Source of the DNA: Helichrysum umbraculigerum
Lineage: Eukaryota > Streptophyta > Magnoliopsida > Asterales > Asteraceae
Assembly: GCA_949592205.1 (NCBI GenBank)
Contig: CATIUR010000005.1
Span: 136,731,277-136,795,276 of the forward strand
DNA: 64,000 nucleotides
Direction: 5' to 3'
Shown here: positions 33,934 to 46,600 of the stretch, in pieces
Position numbering within the stretch: the first letter of the stretch is position 1
Layout: each line of letters starts with the position of its first letter
Position numbers and translations under genes: made by a program
Notes under the pieces: generated by a model
Told to the model about the DNA's origin: nothing
Seen by the model: only the letters and a program-made list of their open reading frames with translations
Database searches by the model: none

Positions 33934-36425
33934 TGTCACACCCCGTCTAAAGCGGAAACAACGGAATGCGACGCGTGACTAGATCATAACACATTGATAT
34001 ACTAGAACAACAATAAATGCAATTCAACAACTTGTCATGATATCACTCAACACAAAGGCGACTTGTGCCGTGGTCAATCATTAACCCGAATACATAGTCA
34101 TCAATATATAAGAATCCAATTGTCATGTCACCACTAAGTATAAGTGTATATGATCAACATTCAATCACCCAAGTCTCAAATGCAGCCTAGAAGTCTCGCT
34201 AAAGCCACTAAGTCTCAAGCTCCTTAGTCAGAATTCTGATTACCTGAAAAGAAATGCTCGAAAAGGTCAACACAATAGTTGGTGAGTTTCGCAGGTTTAA
34301 TAAGACACACACATAAGTACAGTTTTGCTGTGTTAATGAGTAAGTAGGACATATGATATGAAATAAGCACATAAGATAACCAAATTATCCACCATAAGCA
34401 ATTCGTTTTGTTCCTGGATAATATTCACTCAAGGATAACGTATCTATCACAAGAGTGGGACCGTCGTCCGATAGTACTATCAATAATCATATCCGTATTA
34501 GTAAGAAATATGGAGTGTTGTCATGGTCCCAAAGACACAAGACTCATCCGAAAAGTAAGTAATATGGAGTTTTGTCATGGTCCCTAAGACACAAGACTCA
34601 TCCGAACAATCAGCAATCAGTCCACAACAATCAGCATGTCACTTATTCAATCATAATGTCCAAATCAGAAAATCGGATAGTTTACACATCATAAGAAAAC
34701 AGTTCAAAATCAGTTTGAGCATTCTTTTCCCCCAACGGAAAATAAGTAAAGAAAATGGGGCCGCAAAACTCACCTGAATAGCGGGTTAGAGCAAAGTAAG
34801 TATCACACACAAGCCGCAGTGTAAAATGAGCGCCCTATAATATTTAGATGAAATGTTCATGAGTTATGTGTCTTAAGGATTATGTACACGAGTCGAATCA
34901 AGGTTTCCTATATATTTATGTCCATCTCTTGTTTATATTCATATGATATAGTTCCCACAATTTCCCAAATAAACTAAGTCCTATAATTACTCAAGCGTAT
35001 GTCTACACATTACTAGTGATAACCATTCCAATTCAAATTTTTCATAACTATTCACCAACATATTATCATGATTCCTTATCTAACCTAAACTTAGAAAATA
35101 TTTTATAAACCATGCTATATAGACATCACTTGTGAAAATGTTAATTTAAAAGAAATAAGAAAACAAGACTACAATTTATACTTTAAAACATATTAATTTA
35201 ACAAATACATCTAAGTAAAATGATTTCATTAATTAAATTTAAGATAATGAATATAAAAGTTTTATACAGAAAATTTCAAGTTTTAACATAATTTAAAGAT
35301 CTCAAAGTAATCAAAAAGTAGTTAATCCATTCAATTCAAACTAACCAAAGTTTTCAGAAAATTCGTAATACACTGCAGCAGTTTACTAAATAATTTTTAT
35401 AAAATCTTCTGTTTATTTTCAGAGGCCGAAACCTCTCGTTTATATTTAAAAAATCGAGATCTACAACTTTTTAGTTTTGGCCGAAGCCTGAAAATGAATC
35501 TAAATTGGTCAGAACTGTCTCTGAAGTCGGCTGTAACAATTCAATCAGAAATCAAAATTCATTCGTATAAACTAGGGTTTACGGATTATGTCTTTAACTA
35601 AGGTCAAATCATATCATTGACTCGTGATTACATCTAGATAAGGTCTGGAACTATAAAGAATTAATTAGTATTAGTTTATGATTTTATACGAATAGATATC
35701 ATATGATCATATGATCGAATAGAATGTCAAAAACTTACCAACGAAACCGAAACGAAAACAATAATGTTTGCTAGACTTGAATAGATGATTAAACCCTTTG
35801 ATTTGATGTTGTTTGAGAGTGAAAATGGCTGAGAAAAAGAGGGAGGATCGTTCCTAGGGTTTTGAGAGAGTTTTAATGAGAAAATATTGTGATCATGTAT
35901 GACTTGTTTTGAGAAAAATCTTCCTTGCTCCTCCTCCAATCCTTAGGCCGAATTTTTCAAGGTTTTATGGGCTTAATTCTGAAAATGTTGTAGCCCAAGT
36001 AGTTTAGAAATCATGGGCTTTGGATTCAAGTCATTTGGAGCCCGGATGAGAGAGTTATGGTCCAAACCGTGAAACTTCGCAGAAAATTCAGCTTTTATCT
36101 TTTTAACGTGTAATATGTTTTTACTTAGCTTATTATTATTATTATTGTATTACAATTGTTACTATTCTTATTATTCATTAATTACTTATTATTATGTTTT
36201 ATTTATCATACTTGGCACATTCTCTTAAGTTTCAAAATTATGAACACATTTACGTTTTGCCTTGTATCTTTTTCGTTACACATCCGATTGCGATTATTCT
36301 TTTTGCATTGGATTCGATCTTTGAAAACGAAGACTTTGATGTAAAGAAATCCATGTTATGAGTCCTAACCCAAGAATGAGTTTCAACGTTTAAGTTACGA
36401 TTACGATTTTGTGACGGTTGTCACA
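33934..36425. mobile_element. Solo LTR, 2.5 kb
   Basis: 2492 bp beginning TGTCACACCCC and ending GGTTGTCACA, flanked by CTAAA at 33929-33933 and 36426-36430. No gag, pol, PBS or PPT inside. It holds an imperfect ~57-bp tandem duplication at about 34506-34608 (ATATGGAGT, TGTCATGGTCC, AAGACACAAGACTCATCCGA). The layout (cacctgaatagcgggtt, ggtgagtttcgcaggttt) is like the other chromovirus-type LTRs in the window. Confidence 0.88.
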
Positions 36426-36576
36426 CTAAACCTTATGTGTAGAATACAATTATATTCCTGAAACCATTATTCTTGGATAAAAATATATTCCAAATTAAGA
36501 AGGTATTAAACCTTACATAAGAATATATTTCAAACACCAATTCACTAAACCATACGTTTTGAATAAAATTTATTCC

Positions 36577-36740
<164 letters not shown>

Positions 36741-36952
36741 GTTTGAATGATCATTCTCAAACTACAACTTGTTTGTTAGATCCATGATACAAATCATTTT
36801 TAACAAACAAATTTTACACCAATTTGTAAACATGTTTCAATTATGTTTACCATTTGTAACAAAAATTATGTGTCTAGAAACGTACATACGCCACACATCT
36901 TTAGTTTATTGGAATATTCAAATAAACTATTCCTTTTGGTCAAAATCCAATA

Positions 36953-37191
36953 GGGAAATTAATCAAAATGCCACTTTTTTCGAGCGTATTTTTCGTTTTG
37001 TCACTTTTTATAAAAAATTGCCGATTTGCCCCACCCAGTCGCCGGTCGCATCATGCGACCTGCGACCCGCCCACTGCGACCCGCGACCACAGCGTTCACC
37101 GAGTAAAAGACAAGCCAAGCCGCAACACGACCTGTTCACTGGTCGCAGGTCGCATCATGCGACCTGCGACCCGATCTCGGCGACCTGCGAC
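36953..37191 (+). repeat. Left terminal inverted repeat of the MULE
   Basis: About 239 bp matching 62586-62823 in reverse complement. The outer 80 bp are AT-rich, then GC-rich with palindromes. The 29-bp perfect palindrome centred near 37155 has half-site GTCGCAGGTCGCAT; a shorter version lies near 37055. Confidence 0.92.
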
Positions 37192-37195
37192 CCGT

Positions 37196-37331
37196 AACAC
37201 TGGTCGTAACTCTTGGTCATTAGTCGTAATTTTTGTTCACTAGTCGTAACTCTTATTCACTAGTCGTAACTCTTGGTCACTAGTCGTAACTTTTGTTCAC
37301 TAGTCGTAACTCTTATTCACTAGTCGTAAAT
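37196..37331 (+). repeat. Subterminal repeats of the MULE, left
   Basis: About seven tandem units of 22 bp with core CACTAGTCGTAAC (TAGTCGTAACTCTTGGTCAC and variants). The same core recurs in inverted orientation at 41650-41753. Such arrays next to MULE TIRs may be transposase binding sites (inference). Confidence 0.85.
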
Positions 37332-37525
37332 TACCATTGTTAGATTTTTCAAACTAAGATTTTTAAAAAAATTCAGATAAGATTTTCTGACAATTTTTTA
37401 AGATTTTCTCGATTTTTTGTACTTTTTGGATAAGATTTTTATAACTTATTATCTTTTTGAGATAAGATATCTTATCTTTTTGGATAAGATTTTCCTTGAT
37501 TTTCTTGATTTTCTTATCTGTTTAT

Positions 37526-37535
37526 TTATAAATAG
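37526..37535 (+). promoter_or_regulatory. TATA box of the PB1-like gene
   Basis: TTATAAATAG 77 bp upstream of the ATG at 37612, downstream of the MULE subterminal repeats. Spacing fits a short 5'UTR. Confidence 0.5.
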
Positions 37536-37611
37536 TGTAACTGTAAGATAGAATTATCAACACTTCACATTCTCAACTTTTTCATATATCTTTGTCATTA
37601 GTTTTCTGAAA

Positions 37612-38091
37612 ATGGTTTTGGATGAACATTTTTGGTATTTTCGGTCTCCAAATGAAGAACCATCAACTGAGAAAATATACGCAGAAGTACCATGGATGTT
37701 TAGTGTTGCTTTCCGTCACGCCGGACAGTTTCAGGGCGCTCTCAGAACATACACTCAAGGTTTGTTGACGTTTCTTGACTGCGTTGAGGCCGATGAATTT
37801 TCAACTAAACTTTTGGAAACGGCTTTGAAAGAGCTTGGTTACTGGCCACCACCGAAGTGGTATTTTTACTTTAAAGAGCATGAAAAAGACTTAGATAATG
37901 GTTTAGAATTGATAACAGATGATGTCGAGCAACTCAAGAAGATTACTGACTATGCCAAAATACATAGAGAAATTGAGGTGTATGTTACCCGCAACGATCT
38001 GTCACATTTCTCGAATTCGTGTCAAACAATGCCGTATGCAATTTCTAAGGTTATTACCGACTCTTCAAGTGCTAGACGTTTATTCGATTAG
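37612..38091 (+). CDS. MULE accessory protein with PB1-like domain
   Basis: 159-aa intact ORF transcribed away from the left TIR and convergently with mudrA. Residues about 28-125 follow the pattern of the plant PB1-like domain found fused to or accompanying MULE transposases: FRHAGQFQGALRTYTQG, then a VEADEFS acidic turn, ALKELGY, WYFYFK, a GLELITDDVEQLKKI segment and a final IEVYV strand. The Met start is 77 bp after a TATAAA box, and AATAAA follows at 38128-38133. Its role is unknown; PB1-like domains mediate protein contacts, so it may work with the transposase (inference). It is complete, while the transposase gene has three lesions. Confidence 0.65.
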   Translation: MVLDEHFWYFRSPNEEPSTEKIYAEVPWMFSVAFRHAGQFQGALRTYTQGLLTFLDCVEADEFSTKLLETALKELGYWPPPKWYFYFKEHEKDLDNGLELITDDVEQLKKITDYAKIHREIEVYVTRNDLSHFSNSCQTMPYAISKVITDSSSARRLFD

Positions 38092-38127
38092 TTATTAGTT
38101 AAAGCTTGTAATTCGTGTCTTTCTTTC

Positions 38128-38133
38128 AATAAA
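38128..38133 (+). terminator. Polyadenylation signal
   Basis: AATAAA 37 bp past the TAG stop of the PB1-like ORF. Confidence 0.45.
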
Positions 38134-38344
38134 TTGTACGTTGTGTTGTTAATGTAATTTTATGATTTTTAAACCTTATGTAATGATAGGTTTAGTTATG
38201 TTCAAACAAAGTAAGTTAACCAAATACACCACAATAATGCAAACATAGATAACATTGCTAACAAGTACATAACATAAGCCAGTGGCAAATACAACACAAT
38301 AATGCAAACATAGTTTTTTTCATCACAACAATTTCAAATGTGAC

Positions 38345-41342
38345 TCAAGGTTGACTCAAATGTACACTCGGATAAGTTTGAGTCGCCTGGGATGGCTCTC
38401 CTTCATCCTCCTCGAACTTGCTTTTCGTTGACTTTGTGGACGTCTGCTGCAAGTCAAATAATGACGATTGTATTAATAACACAATGTAAATTTTCTGTGT
38501 TAATATGAATAAATTTAATAACTTACTTTCTTCGGTCTTGATTTGGATCTTGATTTGGACCTTGACTTTGATCTTGCGGTGGTACAATTAACTCGACTAT
38601 GACCGCGTTCCTTGCACCTGCTACATACATTTTTGTATTCCCGTTTCTTCTCTCCTTTCGAAGGAATACGAACACGGCCAGGTGGGCGGCCAGATTGCCT
38701 CTTCACAAGTACCGGCGGTAAGCAAGTCTGCAGATTACCTGGATCTTCCCATTATGAAGGATGAGGTGTTGGATTTATAGCCTCACTGTAGGCTGACCGA
38801 TATGTTTCCGTGGTGAAATACCTCTCCGCAAAGCAGCTCACATTGTCCATTTTAAAGTGACGGGTCACTGCCGCTACGTGTCCGCAAGGTAAGCCAGACA
38901 GTTGCCATTGCTTACACGTGCATGTTCTTGCTTCTAAGTTGACTATTCCATTCTTTTCCCGATCCACCACCTCACATATCATGTTTGTGGATGGGTTGAC
39001 CTTCCAGCTGAGTGATTTGTCAACCCTCTTACCAATTTTGTGTTCGGCATATGGCGTGACAGGTGTTTTAACGGCTGCAGCAGTGTTTCGATGTTTGAAA
39101 TACCATTGTTGTACTGAAGATCTAAAAAACTCCAGTAACATTGTCACCGGGAGTTTTCTTGCATGCTTGGTCATGGCGTTAATGGACTCTGCACTATTAG
39201 TCGTGAGGTAAGCATATCGTGTCTTTGTTGAATGATGCCTTGACCATATTTCTTTCCCCACCTCTCTAAGAACATTAGCTGAACTTGGTAAATGTCTAGA
39301 AATGACATCAAAATGTTCATCGAAATCCGACTTTCGGTAAGCCTTACACATTTTCCAGTAATGCCATTCAAAGTGCTTGACTTTTGCAGTTTTGCTTTTC
39401 AGGTTCATCAATAAATGACGGCTACAGAGGGCATGAAATGCCTCCGGGAATACATCTGAAATACCGGCCGCAATTGCTGCAGACCTATCAGAGATGAATG
39501 TGAGGTTGTCAACCCTACCGGCAGATTCAAGTGCGTCACATAAGTTTCCCAAGAACCAGGTCCACACGTCGGTCGTCTCTCCCGCACCAATGCCATAAGC
39601 CAGTGGCAAGATGCCATTATTACCGTCCATCGCCACAGCAATTAAGTTAGTACCCAAGTACCCACCCTTCAAATGTGCCCCATCTACGATTATTATTGGG
39701 CGTGTATGGTTGACAAATGAACGTATCTGCAAATTCAGAAAAAAAAAAAATGTAAATTATATAATAATGTACGTATGTCATTGACTAATAATAATTACTT
39801 ACAGCTGCTCCGATGGACAATGTTACACATTACAAATTTATCCTCATCGTTTGTACGGAGATTCGTAGTGCTCCCTATGTAGTTTTAGGTTGTGCAGTTA
39901 ATGAGAAGTTTCTTAAACGATTCAGCGGGACTACCTCTCAACAGCTCTATAGCATAACACTTTGCTTTCCATGCTTGGTTGTATGTAAGGCTGATTTTAA
40001 AGCGTTCAGTCATATCAAGTTTGATCTCTTTGCCTCGGTATACACGACCTTCCAAAGTCATCGCCTCCTTCAAAAGGTTACCAAGCACTTTCTTGGTTGC
40101 ATGATGACTATTTGCCAAGATTTTAGTGCGAGAACATGTGTGCGCATCACGTAACTTCCTTACTTGGAAGTTGTCACAATATCGGATACACGCTGCGCTT
40201 ATCTTCCAATCACAATCAAGCAAAATACATTTTGCTGTGTACCTTTTTTTGTCTGACTTTATTGGTTTAATCTGAAAACCCTCTTCTAGACACTTGGTCT
40301 GCGATTGAAGCAGAAATTCCTCTTTACTTACGAATGTTTGGCCCTCTCGAATTCGACAAGATTTCTCATACATTGTAACTGGCCGTTTAGGAACTTCTTT
40401 TTCTTCCTCTCCTGACGGCGTTGGTATATTCCAGAATATATCAGGTTCGACTGATTTTACTGGTATTGGTTTGTCGTACATATTTCTTGGATCAGGCTCA
40501 TCCTCCTCATCACCCTCATCATCCTCATCATCTTCAACAATGTGATTACAAAATGGATGGTCATGATCCTTTGGTGGATTGACATTTTCCTCATCATAAT
40601 GATCATAATCATGAGGATGTGGATCTAGATCTGGTTCCTCCACATAGTAATTTGAATGAGATTGATCATATTGAACATCCGAATCAAATTTATAATTATC
40701 TTGGGTTTCTTCAACTACCCTAAATGAAGGGTTCATCGGGTGTTCTGTTGGATGGAAAACTGTATTTTGTGGAGGAGCATGATAATGAAATTGATATTGT
40801 GGTTGATAAGGAAACGGAAATTGTTGAACGGGCTGTTGAAATTGCTGATATTGTGGTTGTTGAAAGGGCTGTTGAAATGGCTGATATTGAGGTTGTTGAA
40901 AGGGTTGTTGAAATGACTGATATTGAGCTTGTTGGTAGTATTCAGTAGTCTGTTGTTGGAGAAACTGTGGTTGAAAACCAGAACTACTACTACTAGGTTG
41001 ATTGCTACCCTTACCAGAAACATTTCGTACAAGATCAACAATGTAAATTTCTATCTGAACATTGTTAATTGCATGGCACAGAAAATCACCAAAATCATCA
41101 ATATCATCATTTATATCAACAACATATTGACCGAGCTTATATTTTAGACAAACCGGTGAATCAAGTGGTAGACCTACCTTTTTTAATACGTTTTTCAACA
41201 AAACTTTGCACGTCATGGGCTTCTCTGGTGCCACGGGAAGTTTTAACGGCACTCTACTACATTCTATTGGCAAATACATTGGCATGTTGTTAACATATTC
41301 AAAACGACCCCCAAAACATATAAAAAGTTTAAACTTATCCAT
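38345..41342 (-). pseudogene. MuDR-type transposase (mudrA-like), broken
   Basis: Exon 1 (39803-41342, ATG MDKFKLF) holds an N-terminal domain, a Gln-rich low-complexity stretch, acidic patches and the MuDR zinc/DNA-binding region (CILLDCDWKISA... AHTC). Exon 2 (38527-39726) has the MULE catalytic domain with first Asp in IIIVDGAHLKG, second in FISDRSAA and Glu in NSAESINAM. Then come a SWIM zinc finger (CTCKQWQLSGLPCGH), a basic stretch and a CCHC knuckle (CSRCKERGHSRVNC). Exon 3 (38345-38446) gives a short tail. Introns 39727-39802 and 38447-38526 have good GT-AG sites. Lesions: TAA at 39885-39887, a one-base insertion near 39825 just before the exon 1 donor, and TAA at 38752-38754 between the SWIM and CCHC regions. 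The catalytic residues themselves are retained. Confidence 0.88.
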
Positions 41343-41649
41343 CAAAAAACGCAATACTACCTGAGTGGGTGAAAATTTATACCTGAAGAATGATATGTTA
41401 AATGGATGATGAGAGGAGTGTGAGAATTTGAGAGTGATTGCAGAGATGGATGTTAAAATGAAAAGTATTGAAATTAGAAAAATCTGATATTGTTAAAATG
41501 GAAGTTATCCATATCATTATCCAAAAAGTATAAAAAATCTTAAAAATGTCAGAAAATCTTATTTGAAAAACCTTATCTTGAAAAATCTTATCTTGAAAAA
41601 TCTAACAAATGTCAAAAAATCTTATCTGAAAAATCTTATCTTGAAAAAT

Positions 41650-41753
41650 CCGAAAATGGTATTTTACGACTAGTGACCAAGACTTACGACTAGTGACAAA
41701 GAATTACGACTAGTGACCAAGACTTACGACTAGTGACCAAGAATTACGACCAG
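41650..41753 (-). repeat. Subterminal repeats of the MULE, right
   Basis: Five units with core TTACGACTAGTGACCAAGA, the inverse of the left array. The last unit is cut at CCAGT by the Athila-type insertion and resumes after 62538 (CCAGTGAACAAGAATTACGA). Confidence 0.85.
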
Positions 41754-41754
41754 T

Positions 41755-43224
41755 TGATGAACGCCAAAATGTGCTATTTTATAGTACTAATTACCCCTTA
41801 GTTTGATTAATTTCTTATGCATTTGATTTGAATTCGATACTCATTTCGTTCATATTTGCATTTAGGAATTATCTGGAGCTTGAACTATAAAAGAAACGGA
41901 AAACGAGTGAATATCGAAGAAAAGATGCTAAAAATTGTGGAGCTTGAAGAATGGAAGTCGATTGGCTGAAGATTTGTGATTTTCAATCCATACGGCGTAT
42001 GGATCAGTTGAGCCGGGCTGCCAGAAGACGCGGGTTAAACCAATGGGCTTTGCAATCCATACGGCGTCTGGAATTCTATACGGCGTATGGATTGCTTCGA
42101 CAGAAAACCTAAAAAACTCATTTTGCCCTCATTTTTTACACAACACACCACACTTTGCTCCAGTCGATTTTCTCTCATTCCAAACCCTAATTTTAGAGCT
42201 TTTGAAGGAGGAAGAGCAAGAAGATTGAAGGGTTTTCATTCGTTCATTCATTATTTCGATATTTCTGTTCTAATACACTTTTTATTTTCATTTGATTATG
42301 ATTATGATGTTGAATTCGATTCTGATTTTCTGTGATAATATGAGTGGCTAAGTTTTTAATACAATTGCTTAGATGATAATACTCGGATGATGATTTGATT
42401 GTTGAATTGCTAGTTAATATTGAATTTCATGAATGTTTATATGTTTATTCGAAGATCCATGTTTAATTGTTGAATCTTGATGATAACCTAGCATGATGAT
42501 CCATTGATTTATGATTGAGTTCTCTATTGATTGGTCATTATTGATGATTGTTGGTTTTAATTGATGATTATCAATAAATAGATTGAGTTTGATAGGCTAG
42601 GATCAATTATTGTTAAGAATTGGCAATGAATGTGATAACTAGTAATAGTTATAGACTTTGTTGATTCAAGTTATAAGGATAAATCATACAAACGGTGTAG
42701 TTATAATTCATAATGCAATTTGGTGGATAACGTTAAATTGAACTGTTAGCGGGTTGAAAACCACTTTATATCTTTCTGAATTGTGTTTAATCAATTAATC
42801 CTGCAAAGATGGTTGATACTTTTGTCATGTCACAATGAAGTTCATACATTAGCAATTCAATAAAGTGATAATCGGATTCTGAGGAAACTAGTCTAAGCAA
42901 TTGTACTTCTTTTATCATTTGAATTTAATCTTTTATTTAAGTAATTATTTTGGTATTTCTTTATTTTATAATTAAGTTTTATTTAATAAATCATTTCTTT
43001 TATAATTGTTACTCAATTGTTCGATCGGAACTAAAACGTCCCCACTTTTTACTGCTTTAATTAATTGTAGCAATTTCCAACTTGTTAATATTGACATCCG
43101 TTCCATGTGTTCGACTCGAACTTACTAAACTATACTATATATGATCAGGCATTCTTGCATGTGTTGTGTGTAGTAAGTTAGGTATTTTCCATTTTAAAAC
43201 TAAAACCCCGTTTACACGACATCA
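41755..43224 (+). repeat. 5' LTR of the Athila-type element
   Basis: 1470 bp, starts TGATGAACGCC and ends CGACATCA. It contains repeats of CCATACGGCGTATGG-type palindromes at about 41987-42093. Confidence 0.94.
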
Positions 43225-43230
43225 AGTTTT

Positions 43231-43248
43231 TGGCGCCGCTGCCGGGGA
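43231..43248 (+). promoter_or_regulatory. Primer binding site, tRNA-Asp type
   Basis: TGGCGCCGCTGCCGGGGA six bases after the LTR. It is complementary, with one mismatch expected, to the 3' end of plant tRNA-Asp, the primer usual in Athila-type elements. The inner element uses the same 18 bases. Confidence 0.85.
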
Positions 43249-43417
43249 GCGGTTTGTTTCAATTAAATAAATTGGAAGTTGTCTTTTGTTTATAATTTTT
43301 AGTTAATTTATTATTTATTTGTTACTTGATTAGTTGATTTCTTTTTCACTATTAGTTATAAGTTAGGGTAGTCAGGTAGCCTGTTCTGCTGATTTTCCAG
43401 GTACGATACTGGAGTTT

Positions 43418-43609
43418 ATGACCCGCTCAACTATTCCAAACCCAACTGACCCTTTTGAAGAACCCGAACGTATATTCCATCAAAGAAGACGCGCCGCTTC
43501 AGCACCACCGAACTCATCGTTAACCAATAGCCTTTTTACCCCCACGAACCAGGAACTACCGTTCATATTTAGAAAGCGATTTTGGAGAGTGCCTACGATT
43601 TCTTTTTAA
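43418..43609 (+). pseudogene. Frameshifted N-terminus of Athila gag
   Basis: Starts MTRSTIPNPTDPFEEPER, the usual style of Athila gag starts. It stops shortly after a run of five T (43603-43607). One T fewer would put this frame in line with the long ORF at 43629, so an extra T most likely split the original gag. Confidence 0.65.
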
Positions 43610-43628
43610 CGATCAACCAGATAAAATA

Positions 43629-46600
43629 ATGGCAGAAGATATCGCCAACATAACGCTCGAAGAGTATTCGAGTCGGATGCGTAATGACCGTGGCACTGGA
43701 GTAGTAAGGCCAGCGATTGCACAAGATGTGGAGTTTGAAATCAAGGGACAGTTCCTCAAGGAGCTTAGGGAGAATCCTTTCCGAGGAGAAGAAAGGGAGG
43801 ATGCTAATGATCATGTGGAGAAAATCGTTGAGATAGCCGATATGTTCAACGTTCCTAACATCACACGCGATCAAGTCATGCTCAGGGTATTCCCAATCAC
43901 ACTCAAGGGAGCTGCTAAGAGATGGATTCAAAACGAGCCAGCTGGGTCCATAACCACATGGGAAGACCTTCGCAATAAGTTTCTGAAGATGTATTGTCCT
44001 CCTTCCAAAACTTCAAAGATGATTGACGAGATCAGAAATTTCAAGCAGGAAATGGATGAGTCACTACACCAAGCTTGGGAGAGATATAAGGACCTGATGC
44101 ATAAGTGCCCGCAGCACGACCTGAACGATCAGCAAGTCATGAGTTTTTTCTATAAAGGAGTGGATCGTGCCACGAGACAGCAACTGGATTCCCAAGGGCC
44201 TATTCCCAAGAAGGTCCCTCGTGATGCTTTGACTGCCATTCGTGACCAAGCGAAACACTCTCAGTTATGGGATGATGGCACTTCTAGATGGAAGAGGTCT
44301 GTGAATGATGACGATGGATTTGCAGCCATCACCGCTAAGCTAGACAACATGGGCAGAGATATCAAGAAGGTTACTGAGACTGTCCATGCTATCCAAGTGG
44401 GATGCGACAACTATGGAGGAAGCCATTTAGCAAAGGATTGCCCCGAGATGCGAACGGGAGAACAGACTGAGGAAGTCAAGTATGGAGAAGCTCAAGCACC
44501 ATATCGTCAGGGCGGTGGAAACTTCTTCAGAAGACCATACCAAGATGGAGGGCGACCGTTTCGCCAAACTCAACCTGGATTTTTCACCAAGGAGCAACCA
44601 GGTGCATCATCTTCAGACAAGCAAGCTAATTTAGAAGAAATGATGGGTAAGTTTCTCACGTCCAATGAGAAATTCATTATGAGCTTTGGACAAAGGATGG
44701 ATGCCACCGACGCTGCATTAAGAAACCAAGGAGCTGCGATTAAGCAGATTGAAGGGGATGTTTCCAACATAGCCAAAGTTCTTCAAGAGAGATTCCCTGG
44801 GACCCTACCTGGATACACTGAGACCAATCCACGAGATCAGGCGAAAGCGGTGATCACCCGGAGTGGAAGGGGTTTTAAAGATCCCATTCCGAAGAAGAAA
44901 CCTGTTTCTCAACCCCTACCGCAGAAAGAGAAGGAAGTAGAAGTTGTGGAAAGTCCCAAGGTGGACACTGAGGCTGAAAGAATTGCTAAATATAAGCAAT
45001 ATGCAAAGGATCATGCTCCGCCGCCACCTTATCCAGCAGCTTTGAGAAGAGGGAAAGATGATGCTCAATACCACCAGTTCCTAGAGAATCTGAAGCAACT
45101 ACACATTAACATCCCATTCGTGGAAGCCATTGCTCAAATGCCAAAGTATGCAAAGTATCTGAAGGAACTTTTAACTAATAAGAGCAAACTGATGGAGGCA
45201 ACCACAGTGACAATGAATGAGAGATGTTCAGCAGTTATGCAAAATAAACTTCCACCGAAAGTGAAAGACCCTGGGAGTATTACCCTTCCTTGTCTGATTG
45301 GAAGTTTAGACCTTACTCATGCATTGGCTGACTTGGGGGCAAGCATATCAATAATGCCTTATACTATGTATGCCAGACTTAAGTTAGGGGAACCAAAGCC
45401 AATTAGTATGTGCATTGAGTTAGCAGATCGTTCAGTTCAATATCCTAGGGGCATGGTAGAGAATGTGCTAGTTAAGGTGGATAGGTTTGTTTTTCCGTGT
45501 GATTTCATCATTCTGGACATGGTTGAAGATAAAAAGGTACCTATCATTTTGGGAAGACCTTTTCTAGCCACTGCAAGGGCATTGATCGATGTTCATGATA
45601 GAAAAATCACTCTGAGGTTAGGAGACGATGAAGTAGTATTTGATGTCAACAAATCAATGCGATATCTTGCTGCAGTTGACGATACTTGCTACTTTGTGAA
45701 TGCCAGAGAAATGACTGATGATGAGGAGTTCCTTCAAAGTCTCATGGAAGATGAAGATCTTGATCACATGATTCTGGAAGGATGGACGGGAAGCATAGAA
45801 GCAATTAGAGATATTGAAGAATTCGATAAAATGCTTGAGGAATTAGAGTTCGAGAGTGATGAGGAATTAGAAAGTGATAAGCCGACTGAGAATGAAGAAT
45901 CGGTTGAGACTGATGGTATTTTAGTCAAGAAAGAGACTCGCATCACTATACATGGGATTCCCTGTTCACGAGAAGAGGTGTTGGCATGTAAATCTTCTTT
46001 TGAAGAACCACCAAGGTTAGAATTGAAAGATTTACCGACCCATTTGGAATATGCATACCTACAAGGAGAGTCGGATTTGCCAGTTATCATTTCATCCAAG
46101 CTATCAGCAAACGAGAAAGAAAGTCTGCTAAAATTTCTTAAGGAACATAAGCATGCTATAGCATGGACGATCGGTGACATCAAGGGAATTAGCCCATCAT
46201 ATTGTACGCACAAGATCCTTATGGAATCTGACTTCAAACCAGTTGTGCAACCATTAAGACGATTAAATCCTAAGGTTACGGATGTTGTGAGAAAGGAAAT
46301 CATAAAATTGCTTGACTCTGGATTGATATACCCGATTTCTGATAGTCCATGGGTCAGCCCCATTCATGTTGTGCCAAAAAAAGGAGGTATGACAGTGGTT
46401 GCGAATGAGAGGAATGAGTTAATTCCCACAAGAACTGTTACTAGCTGGAGGGTCTGTATCGATTATAGAAAGCTGAATGATGCGACACGCAAGGATCACT
46501 TTCCCTTGCCATTCATTGATCAGATGCTCGAACGTCTAGCTGGAAAAGAGTATTATTGCTTTCTAGACGGATTCTCCGGGTACTTCCAAATCCCAATTGA

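Noticed and set aside
45764..46363. 199-codon ORF on the minus strand
   Set aside because: Antisense shadow of the Athila protease-RT region.
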